DNA from: an uncultured Candidatus Thioglobus sp. | GTDB lineage: Bacteria > Pseudomonadota > Gammaproteobacteria > PS1 > Pseudothioglobaceae | Assembly (NCBI GenBank): GCA_905618925.1 | Contig: CAJQTG010000002.1 | Span: 1 to 52,541, forward strand | Direction of reading: 5' to 3' | DNA length: 52,541 nucleotides | Part shown: piece by piece, positions 1-9,558 of the stretch | Layout of the letters: every line of letters begins with the position of its first letter | How positions within the stretch are numbered: the stretch's first letter is position 1 | Position numbers and translations under genes: made by a program | The notes under the pieces: generated by a model | Database searches by the model: none | Seen by the model: the letters and a program-made list of their open reading frames with translations, nothing else | What the model was told of the DNA's origin: nothing

Positions 1-78
1 TTCATGCTCGGAAATATAGTGAATTTATTATGGATAAGAACTCCCCCATAATACAATAAAAAAAAGGAAAAATATAAT

Positions 79-873
79 ATGATATCTCTTAACCCATTTT
101 CTGAAATTTCAGCGTTTATTCCATCTTTTGTAATGCAAACCTATGTAATTGCAATGTTTGTTCTTGTTATTGGCGCCACACTTTTTGATGTAGTTCATAA
201 AAAGAGTGCTCAATATTTCTTCAATAACTCAGTAAAGGCAAAAAAATCCGCAACCAGAAACGTAGGCTCTGGAGAAAAGGCCTCTATTGCGTTTAAAACT
301 GCAACTAATGAAATATTAACTTCATCAGAATTTTGCAGCACTAGAAGAAGACTGGCACATCTTTTAACAATGTATGGATTTATCATTTTTGTTATTGCTA
401 CAGTCGTAATGATTTTTTCTTACTCAACTCCTAACGCAATGACTCCTTCAATTTGGCCATTAGCATGGCATTTAGGTGCAGCTATGCTTTGTGTTGGTGG
501 GTATTGGTTTTGGTTCTTTATAAGAGTTGATGTTGCTGCTGAAGGTAATAAGTGGTTCAGAGTAATTAGGGCAGATTTATTTGTTCTATCTCTTTTAGCT
601 ATGTCTACTTTTGCACTCATTTGGTCTTACATGCAGTCCAATGGAGTTGATATCTGGCAAACTATATTTTTTGGGCTATTCATTGGAGCTAGTACTGTTC
701 TATTTGGTGGCGTCTTATGGTCAAAATTTGCCCATATGTTTTACAAGCCTGCTGCAGCTTATCAAAAGCGAGTTACTAAAGCTGATGGCTCAAGAGAAAA
801 TCTTCCTGAACCTGCTGATATGCCAGAGAAATTTGGCCTTGGAATTAAGCGCGAAGCGCCAAGACACTACTAA
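79..873 (+). CDS. aprM: AprM, membrane anchor of APS reductase
   Basis: This 264-residue inner-membrane protein is the first gene of the aprMBA operon. About five hydrophobic helices are visible, near residues 15-40, 95-118, 127-148, 166-186 and 193-213, with a polar basic loop at about 41-93. In sulfur oxidisers of this lineage AprM replaces the QmoABC complex and is thought to link cytoplasmic AprBA to the quinone pool. That function comes from gene context and is not proven biochemically. The gene lies 27 bp upstream of aprB. An A-rich ribosome site (AAAAGGAAA) precedes the ATG. The identification rests on topology, length and the conserved position before aprB. Confidence 0.85.
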   Translation: MISLNPFSEISAFIPSFVMQTYVIAMFVLVIGATLFDVVHKKSAQYFFNNSVKAKKSATRNVGSGEKASIAFKTATNEILTSSEFCSTRRRLAHLLTMYGFIIFVIATVVMIFSYSTPNAMTPSIWPLAWHLGAAMLCVGGYWFWFFIRVDVAAEGNKWFRVIRADLFVLSLLAMSTFALIWSYMQSNGVDIWQTIFFGLFIGASTVLFGGVLWSKFAHMFYKPAAAYQKRVTKADGSRENLPEPADMPEKFGLGIKREAPRHY

Positions 874-900
874 TAATAACTAATTTTCGGAGAAAATATT

Positions 901-1371
901 ATGCCAACTTTTGTATACATGACTAGATGCGATGGCTGTGGACACTGTGTAGATATCTGTCCATCTGACATTATGCATATTGATAAAACTATTCGACGTG
1001 CAGTCAATATTGAACCAAACTTTTGCTGGGAGTGTTATTCATGTGTTAAAGCATGCCCTCAAAATGCAATTGATGTAAGAGGTTATGCTGACTTTGCTCC
1101 AATGGGACATAGCGTAAGAGTCCTTCGTGAAGAAGAAAAAGGAACTATCTCTTGGAAAATTAAATTTAGAGATGGTCGTGAGAAAAACTTTGTGTCCCCA
1201 ATCACTACTCAACCATGGGGTGAAAAAATTCCAAGACTTGCGGACCTGGAAGTTCCTGATCAAGCTGCGCTTGACTCACAACTTCTATGTTTTGAGCCTG
1301 ATGCTCTTAACGTTGAAACTGGATTACCAGTAATAAATAAAGATAAGCTAAAAGAGGGAGTTTACTACTAA
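901..1371 (+). CDS. aprB: Adenylylsulfate reductase beta subunit
   Basis: This is the 156-residue iron-sulfur subunit of APS reductase. In sulfur oxidisers the enzyme runs in reverse, joining sulfite and AMP to make APS. Two [4Fe-4S] sites are visible: C10, C13, C16, C20 followed by proline, and C42, C45, C48, C52 followed by proline. The rest forms the C-terminal extension that wraps around AprA, and length is typical. A GGAG ribosome site precedes the ATG. The stop codon shares one base with the aprA start (TAATG), which indicates translational coupling. Confidence 0.96.
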   Translation: MPTFVYMTRCDGCGHCVDICPSDIMHIDKTIRRAVNIEPNFCWECYSCVKACPQNAIDVRGYADFAPMGHSVRVLREEEKGTISWKIKFRDGREKNFVSPITTQPWGEKIPRLADLEVPDQAALDSQLLCFEPDALNVETGLPVINKDKLKEGVYY

Positions 1372-3206
1372 TGGCTAAGAGAAAAACTGTTTGGGAAGAC
1401 TGTGATATATTAGTTGTTGGTGGAGGTATGGCTGGAACTGGTGCTTCTTATGAGGCAAGATACTGGGGGCGTGATATGAGAATTATATGCGCAGAAAAGG
1501 CAAACATCGATCGAAGTGGTGCTGTAGCTCAAGGCCTCTATGCGATTAACTGCTACATGGGAATGCAGTGGGATGAAAATCAGCCCGAAGACCATGTTCG
1601 ATATGCACGCAATGACTTGATGGGACTAGTTCGTGAGGACCTCGCTTTTGATATGGCTCGACATGTCGACTCTGCCGTTCACAAATTTGAAGAATGGGGC
1701 CTGCCCATTATGAGGAATGAAGAGACTGGTCGTTACCAGCGTGAAGGTAAATGGCAAATCATGATTCATGGTGAAAGCTATAAACCTATCGTTGCAGAAG
1801 CGGCGCGTAAGTCAGTAGACAAAATTTATAACCGAATTATGATTACGCATCTTTTAATGGATGAAGCTAAGGAAAACCGAGTTGGTGGAGCAGTTGGCTT
1901 TAATTGCCGTACTGGTGACTATCATGTTTTCCGTGCAAAAGCTGTAATTGTAGGAGCAGGTGGTGCTTCCCATATCTTTAAACCCCGTTCAGTTGGTGAA
2001 GGAATGGGAAGAACTTGGTATGCTCCGTGGAGTAGTGGATCAGCCTATGCGCTTCCAATTCAGGTGGGCGCTAAAATGACACAGATGGAAAACCGAATTG
2101 TGTTAACAAGATTTAAAGATGGTTATGGGCCAGTTGGTGCTTATTTTCTCCATCTCAAAACATATACTCAAAATACTTATGGTGAAGAGTACGAATCTAA
2201 ATGGTATGAACATACTAAAGCTATGGTTGGTGAATATATTGATCATACACCGACGCCTACTTGTCTCCGTAACCATGCATTTATAGAAGAAGTAAAGGCT
2301 GGAAGAGGACCGATTCATATGGTCACCATGGAAGCCTTTCAAGATCCACATCTAGAAGTAATCGGATGGGAAAATTTCCTAGGAATGACAGTTGGTCAAG
2401 CAGTTGTTTGGGCTTCTCAAAATATTGATCCTAAATATACTAATCCTGAGTTAACTACATCTGAACCTTACGTAATGGGATCTCATGCTACTTGTTCTGG
2501 TGCATGGGTTAGTGGTCCTGAAGATATTTCCCCACCTGAGTATTTCTGGGGATACAACCGAATGCTAACTGTTGAAGGTCTATTTGGTGCTGGTGATACT
2601 GTTGGTGGAACCGCTCATAAATTTTCCTCAGGTTCTTTTACTGAAGGCAGAATAGCTGCAAAAGCAGCCGTTAAATATATCCAGGATATGGGTGATGATA
2701 AGATTCAAGTTAGTAACAAACAGTGTGATGATCTAAAAGAGATTATTTACAAACCATTAGAAAACTATACAGTGGGTCATAATGAAATTACTGGCGGAAC
2801 TGTATCACCAAGTTATATATTACCTATTCAAGGACTTCAGCGCCTTGAGAAAATTATGGATGAATATTGTGGTGGTATAGGCGTTAACTATATGACAAAT
2901 GGAAACCTACTTAATAAATGTATAGAGCTCTTAGAAATATTGCAAGAAGATCTTGAACATATTGGTGCCGAAGACCTTCATCAGCTTATGCGTGGATGGG
3001 AATTAAAGCATCGTACAATCACTTCAGAATGTGTTGCACAGCATACATTATTTCGTGAAGAAACACGCTGGCCAGGTTACTACTATAGAGGTGATCATAT
3101 GAAACTAGATGATGAGAATTGGCATTGCCTAACTGTTTCTAGACGTGACCCAAAAACTGCTAAATGGACTATGGAAAAAGCTCCCCTTTATCATATAGTT
3201 GATTAA
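1371..3206 (+). CDS. aprA: Adenylylsulfate reductase alpha subunit
   Basis: This is the 611-residue flavoprotein subunit of APS reductase, in the fumarate reductase/succinate dehydrogenase flavoprotein superfamily. The N-terminal dinucleotide-binding loop GGGMAG is at residues 17-22, followed by the family segment ANIDRSGAVAQGLYAIN. The length is normal for AprA. It catalyses interconversion of APS and sulfite plus AMP in the cytoplasm with AprB. The strong AGGGAG ribosome site lies inside the end of aprB. It is the last gene of the aprMBA operon and is followed by a hairpin at 3229-3251. No qmo genes are next to it. Confidence 0.97.
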   Translation: MAKRKTVWEDCDILVVGGGMAGTGASYEARYWGRDMRIICAEKANIDRSGAVAQGLYAINCYMGMQWDENQPEDHVRYARNDLMGLVREDLAFDMARHVDSAVHKFEEWGLPIMRNEETGRYQREGKWQIMIHGESYKPIVAEAARKSVDKIYNRIMITHLLMDEAKENRVGGAVGFNCRTGDYHVFRAKAVIVGAGGASHIFKPRSVGEGMGRTWYAPWSSGSAYALPIQVGAKMTQMENRIVLTRFKDGYGPVGAYFLHLKTYTQNTYGEEYESKWYEHTKAMVGEYIDHTPTPTCLRNHAFIEEVKAGRGPIHMVTMEAFQDPHLEVIGWENFLGMTVGQAVVWASQNIDPKYTNPELTTSEPYVMGSHATCSGAWVSGPEDISPPEYFWGYNRMLTVEGLFGAGDTVGGTAHKFSSGSFTEGRIAAKAAVKYIQDMGDDKIQVSNKQCDDLKEIIYKPLENYTVGHNEITGGTVSPSYILPIQGLQRLEKIMDEYCGGIGVNYMTNGNLLNKCIELLEILQEDLEHIGAEDLHQLMRGWELKHRTITSECVAQHTLFREETRWPGYYYRGDHMKLDDENWHCLTVSRRDPKTAKWTMEKAPLYHIVD

Positions 3207-3228
3207 TCAGATTTAAAGTATTTAGAAC

Positions 3229-3251
3229 TGGGATCTCATTTTGAGGTCCCA
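3229..3251 (+). terminator. Hairpin after aprA
   Basis: A 10-bp stem (TGGGATCTCA with TGAGGTCCCA, one G-U pair) closes a three-base loop 22 bp after the aprA stop. No T-run follows, so it may be a 3'-end stabilising hairpin and not an intrinsic terminator. Confidence 0.5.
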
Positions 3252-3309
3252 ATAATAATACCATTAGATTATCATATAATCCAATCTTAAAAACTACTAG
3301 GTGAACTAA

Positions 3310-3660
3310 ATGAATCTTCTTGAGAAAACTAATGAAGAAATACTTGAAATTGCAGATCCATTGATGGATGAGCTCGTTGCATCATCGAATAAACGAGATT
3401 ACCTAGGCTTTATTAAACACTTTTCAAAAGAAATGTTGATGGGTGCCAATGAAATTGAAATGGGAAAGCAATGGACAAAAAATAAAATGTTATCAAGCTT
3501 ATCTGTTGAAAGAGAGTTCTTAGGCTGCCTTAGAAGAGGAGAACATGTTTCAATTCTATATAAGCAAACCAGTGATGAAGTTCCTGGAGAATTTTTAAGT
3601 CGACTTGTTTTAGGTATTCAGGATTCTGAAGTCAAAATATTTGGTGCAACTATTTTTTAA
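3310..3660 (+). CDS. Conserved small hypothetical protein
   Basis: I do not recognise this 116-residue soluble protein. It starts with an amphipathic helix (LLEKTNEEILEIADPLMDEL), followed by alternating helix and strand stretches (YLGFIKHFSKEM, then HVSILYKQTSDEV). The pattern recalls the NTF2/SnoaL-like fold of small cone-shaped proteins, but I see no catalytic signature. There is no signal peptide or membrane segment. The ribosome site AGGTGA is six bases before the ATG, which supports real translation. It stands alone between the aprA hairpin and slyD. Confidence 0.7.
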   Translation: MNLLEKTNEEILEIADPLMDELVASSNKRDYLGFIKHFSKEMLMGANEIEMGKQWTKNKMLSSLSVEREFLGCLRRGEHVSILYKQTSDEVPGEFLSRLVLGIQDSEVKIFGATIF

Positions 3661-3720
3661 TACCTCTTTACATTTATTGAATTCACATCTTTCTATTCAA
3701 TCAAATACACTATTAAATAT

Positions 3721-4191
3721 ATGAGCGAAACAATTTCCATAAATAAATTTGTTGAATTAACTTACAGAATCATAGATCAATCTAATGGTGAAGTTATAGA
3801 ACAGGTCGAAGAGCCATTAGGTTATGTTCAAGGAGATAACTCATTATTATTCAATCAAGTAACCAAAAAGCTTGAAGGCAAATGTATTGGTGATGAAGTA
3901 GAGATCTTGCTAAAAGCAGAAGATGCTTTTGGAAAAAAGGCTGATGAACTAATTTTTACAGATGATATCGATAATGTTCCACCAGAATATAGGTTTATTG
4001 GGGCATCTGTTACTATGCAAAATGATACAGGGGGTACTAAAGATTTTATAGTCTCAAGTATTGAAGATGGAACACTAACAATCGATGGTAATCACCCTCT
4101 TGCGGGTAAAGATATTATTTTTTATGTAGAGATTTTATCAATTCGTGATGCAACTTCTGATGAAATCATTGAGGGTGGAAAGTTAGATTAA
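3721..4191 (+). CDS. slyD: FKBP-type peptidyl-prolyl isomerase, SlyD-like
   Basis: This 156-residue protein has the SlyD layout: an FKBP domain split by an insert-in-flap chaperone domain. Visible family segments are a YVQGDNSLL-like stretch, EDAFGKK, and the closing NHPLAGKDIIFYVEI. SlyD isomerises proline bonds and binds unfolded chains in the cytoplasm. The metal-binding His/Cys-rich tail of E. coli SlyD is absent, because the protein ends after EIIEGGKLD, so a nickel role is unlikely. There is no clear ribosome site; the ATG follows an AT-rich stretch and may be close to the transcript start. It converges on the phosphoesterase gene. Confidence 0.88.
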   Translation: MSETISINKFVELTYRIIDQSNGEVIEQVEEPLGYVQGDNSLLFNQVTKKLEGKCIGDEVEILLKAEDAFGKKADELIFTDDIDNVPPEYRFIGASVTMQNDTGGTKDFIVSSIEDGTLTIDGNHPLAGKDIIFYVEILSIRDATSDEIIEGGKLD

Positions 4192-4208
4192 AAAATACAG
4201 TTAGTTTT

Positions 4209-4694
4209 TTAAAAAATATCATCATAGATGTGCTGCTCAATATTCCACTCTTTTTGATTTTCAATAGTCAGCGTTAGACATCTGGCAGCGCCATAATTTC
4301 GGATCTTTCCGGCAGAACCTGGGTTTATAACCCAAGGTGCTTGCTGCTTATCAATAACTTGTTTGTGGGTATGTCCATATATAATGACCTTTGAATCTGG
4401 ATAAGTCGCTCTCAAAGAATCATGACTTGGCTGAACATGTCCATGCAAATGCCCATGTTCTATTGCTATATTACCTCCAGGAAACTCTACTAACTCAACC
4501 TCACCAAAAGAAGATATATGCTGATCATTGTTACCTTTCACTGCAATCATTTTTTGTTTTGGGTTTAATACAGATAAAGAACTTTCATCTACGATATCTC
4601 CTGCATGAATGACAAAGTCACAATCATTCATAAGATTTATTACTCCTGGATGAATTGTTCCGTGAGTATCTGACAGGATGCCAATTTTTATCAC
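4209..4694 (-). CDS. YfcE/MJ0936-type metallophosphoesterase
   Basis: This 161-residue cytoplasmic phosphodiesterase belongs to the calcineurin-like family. The metal-binding motifs are complete: D9-T-H11, G32-D33, G54-N-N-D57, an EHGH motif in the middle and YGHTHKQV followed by NPGSAG near the C-terminus. Relatives hydrolyse small phosphodiesters in vitro, but the physiological substrate is unknown. The gene starts two bases downstream of the argG stop codon and is probably co-transcribed with it. Confidence 0.9.
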   Translation of the reverse strand: MIKIGILSDTHGTIHPGVINLMNDCDFVIHAGDIVDESSLSVLNPKQKMIAVKGNNDQHISSFGEVELVEFPGGNIAIEHGHLHGHVQPSHDSLRATYPDSKVIIYGHTHKQVIDKQQAPWVINPGSAGKIRNYGAARCLTLTIENQKEWNIEQHIYDDIF

Positions 4695-4696
4695 TA

Positions 4697-5890
4697 TTAC
4701 AGTGACTTTAATCTCAATCGAAGAGCATTAAGTTTGATAAAGCCCTCAGCATCTTTCTGATTATATGCTCCACCATCATCTTCAAAGGTTGCAATTTTTT
4801 CACTAAACAGGCTATTATCTGATTTACGGCCAACCACTGAGGTATTTCCTTTATATAGTTTCAGCCTTACTATGCCACTAACATTTTCTTGCGATGCATC
4901 AATTGCTGCTTGCAGCATTTCACGCTCTGGTGCAAACCAAAAACCATTATAAATAAGCTTGGCATACTTCGGCATTAACTCATCTTTAAGATGTGCGGCC
5001 TCTCGATCTAAAGTAAGTGACTCAATAGCTCGATGGGCTCTAAGCATAATAGTGCCAGCAGGGGTCTCATAACATCCGCGAGACTTCATGCCGACAAAAC
5101 GATTCTCTACAATATCTAGCCTACCGATTCCATGTGCACCGCCAAGTTGGTTCAATTTTTCCATGACATGAGCTGGTGACATTGACTCACCATTAATAGC
5201 AATGATGTCGCCTTTTTCATAAGTTAGTTCAATATATTCTGCGCGATCTGGAGCATCTTCAGGCGAAACTGTCCAGCGCCACATTTCATCCTCTGCTTCC
5301 TGCCATGGATCCTCTAGCAAGTCGCCCTCATAAGAAATATGAAGCAGGTTAGCATCCATTGAATACGGTGATTTCTTTGATTGTTTTTTATAATCTACTT
5401 CAATGTTATGCTCTTCAGCATATTTCATTAAGCTCTCACGAGAAGACAGCTCCCATTCACGCCAAGGTGCGATGATTTTAATTTCAGCATTAATGGCATA
5501 TGCACTTAGCTCAAACCTTACCTGATCATTGCCTTTTCCAGTTGCTCCATGAGAAATTGCATCTGCACCAACCTCTTTTGCAATTTCAACCAGACGCTTA
5601 GAGATCAAAGGTCTAGCAATAGAAGTACCTAAAAGATACTCCCCTTCATAAATTGCATTTGCTCGAAACATTGGGAAAACAAAATCACGTGCAAATTCTT
5701 CACGCAAATCTTCAACATAAATTTCTTTTATTCCCATTGCTTCAGCTTTAAGACGAGCTGGCTCAACCTCTTCACCCTGGCCAATATCTGCTGTAAAGGT
5801 TACTACTTCACAATCATATGTTTCTTGCAACCATTTAGCAATAATGCTAGTATCTAATCCGCCCGAGTATGCTAATACAACTTTATTCAT
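4697..5890 (-). CDS. argG: Argininosuccinate synthase
   Basis: This 397-residue enzyme condenses citrulline and aspartate with ATP to argininosuccinate in arginine biosynthesis. The N-terminal ATP pyrophosphatase loop AYSGGLDTS is at about residues 7-15. The family segments [16 protein letters not shown] and [14 protein letters not shown] are intact, and length is normal. Its start codon overlaps the end of the DUF2914 gene by one base, and a phosphoesterase gene follows after two bases. The block from ycgN-like to the phosphoesterase is therefore probably one transcript. Confidence 0.97.
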   Translation of the reverse strand: MNKVVLAYSGGLDTSIIAKWLQETYDCEVVTFTADIGQGEEVEPARLKAEAMGIKEIYVEDLREEFARDFVFPMFRANAIYEGEYLLGTSIARPLISKRLVEIAKEVGADAISHGATGKGNDQVRFELSAYAINAEIKIIAPWREWELSSRESLMKYAEEHNIEVDYKKQSKKSPYSMDANLLHISYEGDLLEDPWQEAEDEMWRWTVSPEDAPDRAEYIELTYEKGDIIAINGESMSPAHVMEKLNQLGGAHGIGRLDIVENRFVGMKSRGCYETPAGTIMLRAHRAIESLTLDREAAHLKDELMPKYAKLIYNGFWFAPEREMLQAAIDASQENVSGIVRLKLYKGNTSVVGRKSDNSLFSEKIATFEDDGGAYNQKDAEGFIKLNALRLRLKSL

Positions 5891-6282
5891 TATTTGTTTT
5901 TGTAGTTAAATTCTTTTTTATAAAGCACTTCATTTTCAGAAGTAAGTACTTCGACTATCCATTTTCCTGTCCAGGTATGCCAAAGGTTTTTCGATGACCA
6001 GACCCTCCAACGAGGACCTTTAATATCAAAAACAACATCAGCCATCACTTTATTATTGTATATCCAGCGATGTGTAATACTTGTACCTTGTAGATTACGA
6101 ATGTTTGTAAAAAAGTAGATTTTACCCAAAGAATTGTTAAGCTCCCCAACAATATTAAAGGGCTCTCTATCTACAATCTCTGTCGCAAATTCTGCTTTTG
6201 AAATATTTAGATGTGGCCATTCATTTGCAAATGCATTAGTGAATACAAATAAGATGAAAATTAATATGGTTAATTTTTTCAT
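5890..6282 (-). CDS. DUF2914 periplasmic protein
   Basis: This 130-residue protein has a cleavable signal peptide ([19 protein letters not shown], cut near residue 19). The remaining domain matches DUF2914: the segments [28 protein letters not shown] and [10 protein letters not shown], then a final strand set ending in YKKEFNY. The function is unknown. The fold is presumed to be a beta-rich periplasmic domain. The gene lies directly between the ycgN-like gene and argG, and its last base overlaps the argG start, so it is likely expressed with arginine synthesis for reasons the sequence does not explain. Confidence 0.85.
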   Translation of the reverse strand: MKKLTILIFILFVFTNAFANEWPHLNISKAEFATEIVDREPFNIVGELNNSLGKIYFFTNIRNLQGTSITHRWIYNNKVMADVVFDIKGPRWRVWSSKNLWHTWTGKWIVEVLTSENEVLYKKEFNYKNK

Positions 6283-6732
6283 TTAATCTACCCAATTTAT
6301 AATATGTTCAAATAAAAGATCTTTTGAAACCTCATTATCTCTATAAGTCCTTCCTCTTACAGAAATACCTGCCAAATGAACACTATTTTTATCCCCACTT
6401 ATTAGCGGGTGCCAAATAGGCAACTCTTTTCCCTCGTATAGTAGCCGATATGCACATGTACTTGGAAGCCAATTAAACTTTTTTCCCCAATCTGGCTTAA
6501 TACTTAAGCAGTCTGGAACATATTTCTGACGGTCGTCATAATGCGGGCAAGAACACTCCTCTTCATCTAAATAATGACAAGCGATATCTGTAAAGTAGAT
6601 CTTTTCAGAATCCTCATCTTCCAGTTTATGCAAACAGCATCTTCCGCACCCATCACAAAGCGACTCCCACTCTTTAGAGCTCATCTGAGATAAAGTTTTA
6701 ATTTCCCAAAAAGGTTTATCTAAATTTTCCAA
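6283..6732 (-). CDS. ycgN: YcgN/UPF0260 cysteine-cluster protein
   Basis: This 149-residue protein has the cysteine pattern of the YcgN (UPF0260, YkgJ-like) family: CDGCGRCC near residues 26-33, then ACHYLDEEECSCPHY, a cysteine in VPDCLSIKP, and the closing block LPSTCAYRLLYEGKELPIWHPLISG. The cluster probably binds zinc or an iron-sulfur centre, but no biochemical role is established. It lies upstream of and adjacent to the DUF2914 gene on the same strand. Confidence 0.9.
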   Translation of the reverse strand: MENLDKPFWEIKTLSQMSSKEWESLCDGCGRCCLHKLEDEDSEKIYFTDIACHYLDEEECSCPHYDDRQKYVPDCLSIKPDWGKKFNWLPSTCAYRLLYEGKELPIWHPLISGDKNSVHLAGISVRGRTYRDNEVSKDLLFEHIINWVD

Positions 6733-6770
6733 AGTTTTTTGTAAGTTACCATTACTATTCGATACAATAA

Positions 6771-7658
6771 TTATAAACTTATTGTAGAAAATAATCTTTC
6801 AATTCCAATAGCAACGCCCGAACAATGTGGAAGGCCCGCATTCATATCTCTCAAAAAACCCTCATCAACTAATGAGTTTTTCTTTGAAATCTTTTCTCTT
6901 TTATATAACTCATTATTAAATCGATCTCGATATTCATCAGCAGATTGTATTTCTTCATAACCATTAGCAACTTCAATGCCATTTAGATACAATTCAAAGC
7001 GATGAGCTATAGGGCCTTCGATTTTTGCAAGAGCTGACTGTTCCTTAGGATAATCATAAATAAAACAAATAGGTATTTGATTTATCTTTGGCTCAATGAG
7101 ATGAACAAAAAGAAGGGTTTGAAGATCCTCAACCCAGTCATAATCTGAGTTTAAACCCAATGAATTTGCAATTTTCTTTAAGTCTTCCAAATCAGCATCT
7201 AATATATCAATATTGCCGAACTCAGAAAAAGCTTGTGCATATGATATTTTAGTTATAGCATCAGTTTTTCCAAGCACTTTCAGTAAATCTGTAATTTCAT
7301 TAACTAAAGAATGCATATCAAAATCAATACGGTAGAACTCCAGCATTGTAAATTCGTTAGAATTATTACTCCCATATTCATTGTCTCTATAAACTTGGCA
7401 AATTTGAAATATATCTCCACTGCCTTTAGATAAAAGTCGCTTCATTTCTAACTCAGGGGATGTATGTAAATATAGATCAGTTGGCCTAGAGATATCACGA
7501 TTAACTTTCACTTCAATGCTATCAATATAGACATCGGTTGTGGGAGAGAATAAAAGGGATGGAGTTTTTACTTCAGTGACCTTACGAGAATAAAAAAACT
7601 CTCTAATTTTTATAATTAAATCTTGATAATGAACTAGAGTTTTTTTAACTTCGGACAT
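6771..7658 (-). CDS. epmA: Elongation factor P (R)-beta-lysine ligase
   Basis: This 295-residue protein is a class II lysyl-tRNA synthetase-like enzyme without an anticodon-binding domain (EpmA/PoxA/GenX). Motif 2 is seen as NEFTMLEFYR and motif 3 as GVAIGIERLF. It attaches (R)-beta-lysine to the conserved lysine of EF-P. The gene follows efp by 11 bp on the same strand, so enzyme and substrate are co-expressed. It is slightly shorter than the E. coli protein (about 325 residues). The aminomutase EpmB is not in this window. Confidence 0.93.
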   Translation of the reverse strand: MSEVKKTLVHYQDLIIKIREFFYSRKVTEVKTPSLLFSPTTDVYIDSIEVKVNRDISRPTDLYLHTSPELEMKRLLSKGSGDIFQICQVYRDNEYGSNNSNEFTMLEFYRIDFDMHSLVNEITDLLKVLGKTDAITKISYAQAFSEFGNIDILDADLEDLKKIANSLGLNSDYDWVEDLQTLLFVHLIEPKINQIPICFIYDYPKEQSALAKIEGPIAHRFELYLNGIEVANGYEEIQSADEYRDRFNNELYKREKISKKNSLVDEGFLRDMNAGLPHCSGVAIGIERLFSTISL

Positions 7659-7669
7659 GTCAGCATATA

Positions 7670-8230
7670 CTAGGCGCGACCTGAATACTCATTTGTTCTA
7701 GTATCAACTTTGACCTTGTCTCCAATACCAACGAACAAAGGAACCTGGACAACAACGCCTGTATTTAAAGTTGCTGGCTTACCGCCAGTTCCAGCTGTAT
7801 CTCCTTTGAGGCCAGGGTCTGTATCGATTACCTCTAATATGACTTGAATTGGAGGAACCACTGTAATTGGATTATTATTCCATAAAGTCACAATACAAAT
7901 ATCTTGCTCCACTAAATAGTCTATTGCATTTCCCATAGACTCTTCACTCAGGTCAAATTGCTCAAATGATTCAGGCTCCATAAAATGCCATTGTTCACCA
8001 TCACTATAAAGGTACTGCATTTCTAGCTCCATAACATCTGCACCCTCAAGTGACTCACCTGATTTATATGTCTTCTCAAGAGTTTTGCCTGTAATAAGAT
8101 CTTTAAATTTAACTCGATTAAATGCCTGACCTTTACCGGGTTTTACAATTTCATTATTAACAATTGAACATGGATTTCCATCGAGAATCAATTTCAAACC
8201 ATTTTTAAACTGGCTAGTACTGTAATTCAT
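7670..8230 (-). CDS. efp: Translation elongation factor P
   Basis: This 186-residue protein has the normal EF-P length and three-domain layout. It relieves ribosome stalling at consecutive prolines. The modification loop reads KPGKGQAF near residues 31-38 and offers the lysine used by EpmA, whose gene follows directly. The C-terminal OB domain ends in [16 protein letters not shown], the usual EF-P ending. The promoter should lie in 8231-8397, which it shares divergently with sucC. Confidence 0.97.
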   Translation of the reverse strand: MNYSTSQFKNGLKLILDGNPCSIVNNEIVKPGKGQAFNRVKFKDLITGKTLEKTYKSGESLEGADVMELEMQYLYSDGEQWHFMEPESFEQFDLSEESMGNAIDYLVEQDICIVTLWNNNPITVVPPIQVILEVIDTDPGLKGDTAGTGGKPATLNTGVVVQVPLFVGIGDKVKVDTRTNEYSGRA

Positions 8231-8276
8231 ATTGTTTTGATCCTAAAGTTTTAAGAGAAAATACATAGATTTATAA

Positions 8277-8314
8277 ATGGATATTTTAATAAGTTATAAA
8301 AGAAATATATCCAT
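8277..8314. repeat. Inverted repeat in efp-sucC intergenic region
   Basis: Eight-base arms (ATGGATAT at 8277-8284 and ATATCCAT at 8307-8314) flank 22 AT-rich bases in the divergent efp/sucC promoter region. It could be an operator or a leader hairpin. No regulator can be assigned. Confidence 0.3.
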
Positions 8315-8397
8315 AATTTAAAAATTTGAAATAAAGCCAACAAACGAAGAATGTTAAAATACCCTTCCACATATTTTAACCCTAATATTTTAATTAT

Positions 8398-9558
8398 ATG
8401 CATATACATGAATACCAGGCAAAAGGCTTATTTAAGAAACATAATATTAAAGTTCCTGAATTTATTGTTATTTCAAATAGCAATGAAACTCAATCTGCTT
8501 GTGAGAGACTTGGTGGTTCAATTTGGGTTGTTAAAGCTCAAGTTCATGCTGGAGGCAGGGGGAAAGGTGGAGGCGTTATTGTATGTAGTAAAGTTCAGGA
8601 TGCAGTTAATGCCAGTAAGAAATTAATAGGTACTAATTTAATCACTCCTCAGACTGATGCAAATGGTCAGCCTATCAATGAAGTCATTATTGAGGCTGGT
8701 CAAGACATTTTTAAAGAGCTCTACTTGGGGCTTCTTGTTGATCGCGCTTCAGAAAATATCACAATTCTTGCTTCTACAGAAGGTGGGGTGGATATCGAAA
8801 AAGTTGCCTCTGAAACACCTGATAAAATTATTAAACATCAAATAGATCCTCTAGGTAAATTATCAATCGAGGAATGTACAAATGTTGCTAAAGAACTTGG
8901 GTTAGATTTATCACTTCATGATGAGTTTGCATCGACGCTTCTTGGACTTTATGCTATTTTTACAGAGTATGATGCCAACCTAATAGAAATAAACCCACTT
9001 ATTATTACTGGTAAAAATGAGATCATGGCTCTTGATGGTAAAATTGATTTTGATGATAATGCACTCTATAGAAATAAATCAATTGCTAGTCTTAGAGATA
9101 TCGCGCAAGAAGATGAAAAAGAAAGAAGTGCGAGCGAACATCAATTAAATTATATCTCTCTAGATGGCTCTGTAGGCTGCATGGTGAATGGCGCAGGATT
9201 AGCGATGGCGACGATGGATTTAATAGAATATCATGGTGGATCACCAGCTAACTTTTTGGATGTAGGTGGAGGCACAACTGCTGATAGAGTTGCAAAAGCG
9301 TTTGAAATAATTCAAAGTGGAGAAAATGTTAAATCTATTTTGGTAAACATTTTTGGAGGCATAGTGCGTTGCGATCTTATTGCAAATGGTATTTTACAAG
9401 CAATAGAAAAAGTAGGATTAACGCTTCCAATTATTGTAAGACTCGAAGGTACAAATGCACAAGAAGGCCTTCAAATTCTAAATAGTAGTAACTTTAATAT
9501 CATTACTGAGGCTGACTTAACTAAGGCCGCCAAACAAGCTGTGGAGATGGCCAAATGA
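8398..9558 (+). CDS. sucC: Succinate-CoA ligase beta subunit
   Basis: This 386-residue ADP-forming subunit carries an ATP-grasp domain at the N-terminus ([12 protein letters not shown], then [15 protein letters not shown]) and a CoA-ligase domain ending in [17 protein letters not shown]. It converts succinyl-CoA to succinate with ATP formation in the TCA cycle. The length is normal. No ribosome site is evident before this ATG, but the canonical MxIHEYQAK start leaves no doubt. The sucD start overlaps its stop (ATGA). Confidence 0.97.
   Translation: MHIHEYQAKGLFKKHNIKVPEFIVISNSNETQSACERLGGSIWVVKAQVHAGGRGKGGGVIVCSKVQDAVNASKKLIGTNLITPQTDANGQPINEVIIEAGQDIFKELYLGLLVDRASENITILASTEGGVDIEKVASETPDKIIKHQIDPLGKLSIEECTNVAKELGLDLSLHDEFASTLLGLYAIFTEYDANLIEINPLIITGKNEIMALDGKIDFDDNALYRNKSIASLRDIAQEDEKERSASEHQLNYISLDGSVGCMVNGAGLAMATMDLIEYHGGSPANFLDVGGGTTADRVAKAFEIIQSGENVKSILVNIFGGIVRCDLIANGILQAIEKVGLTLPIIVRLEGTNAQEGLQILNSSNFNIITEADLTKAAKQAVEMAK

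Noticed and set aside
8351-8626. 91-codon frame starting before sucC
   Set aside because: It is a shifted frame over the certain sucC coding region.
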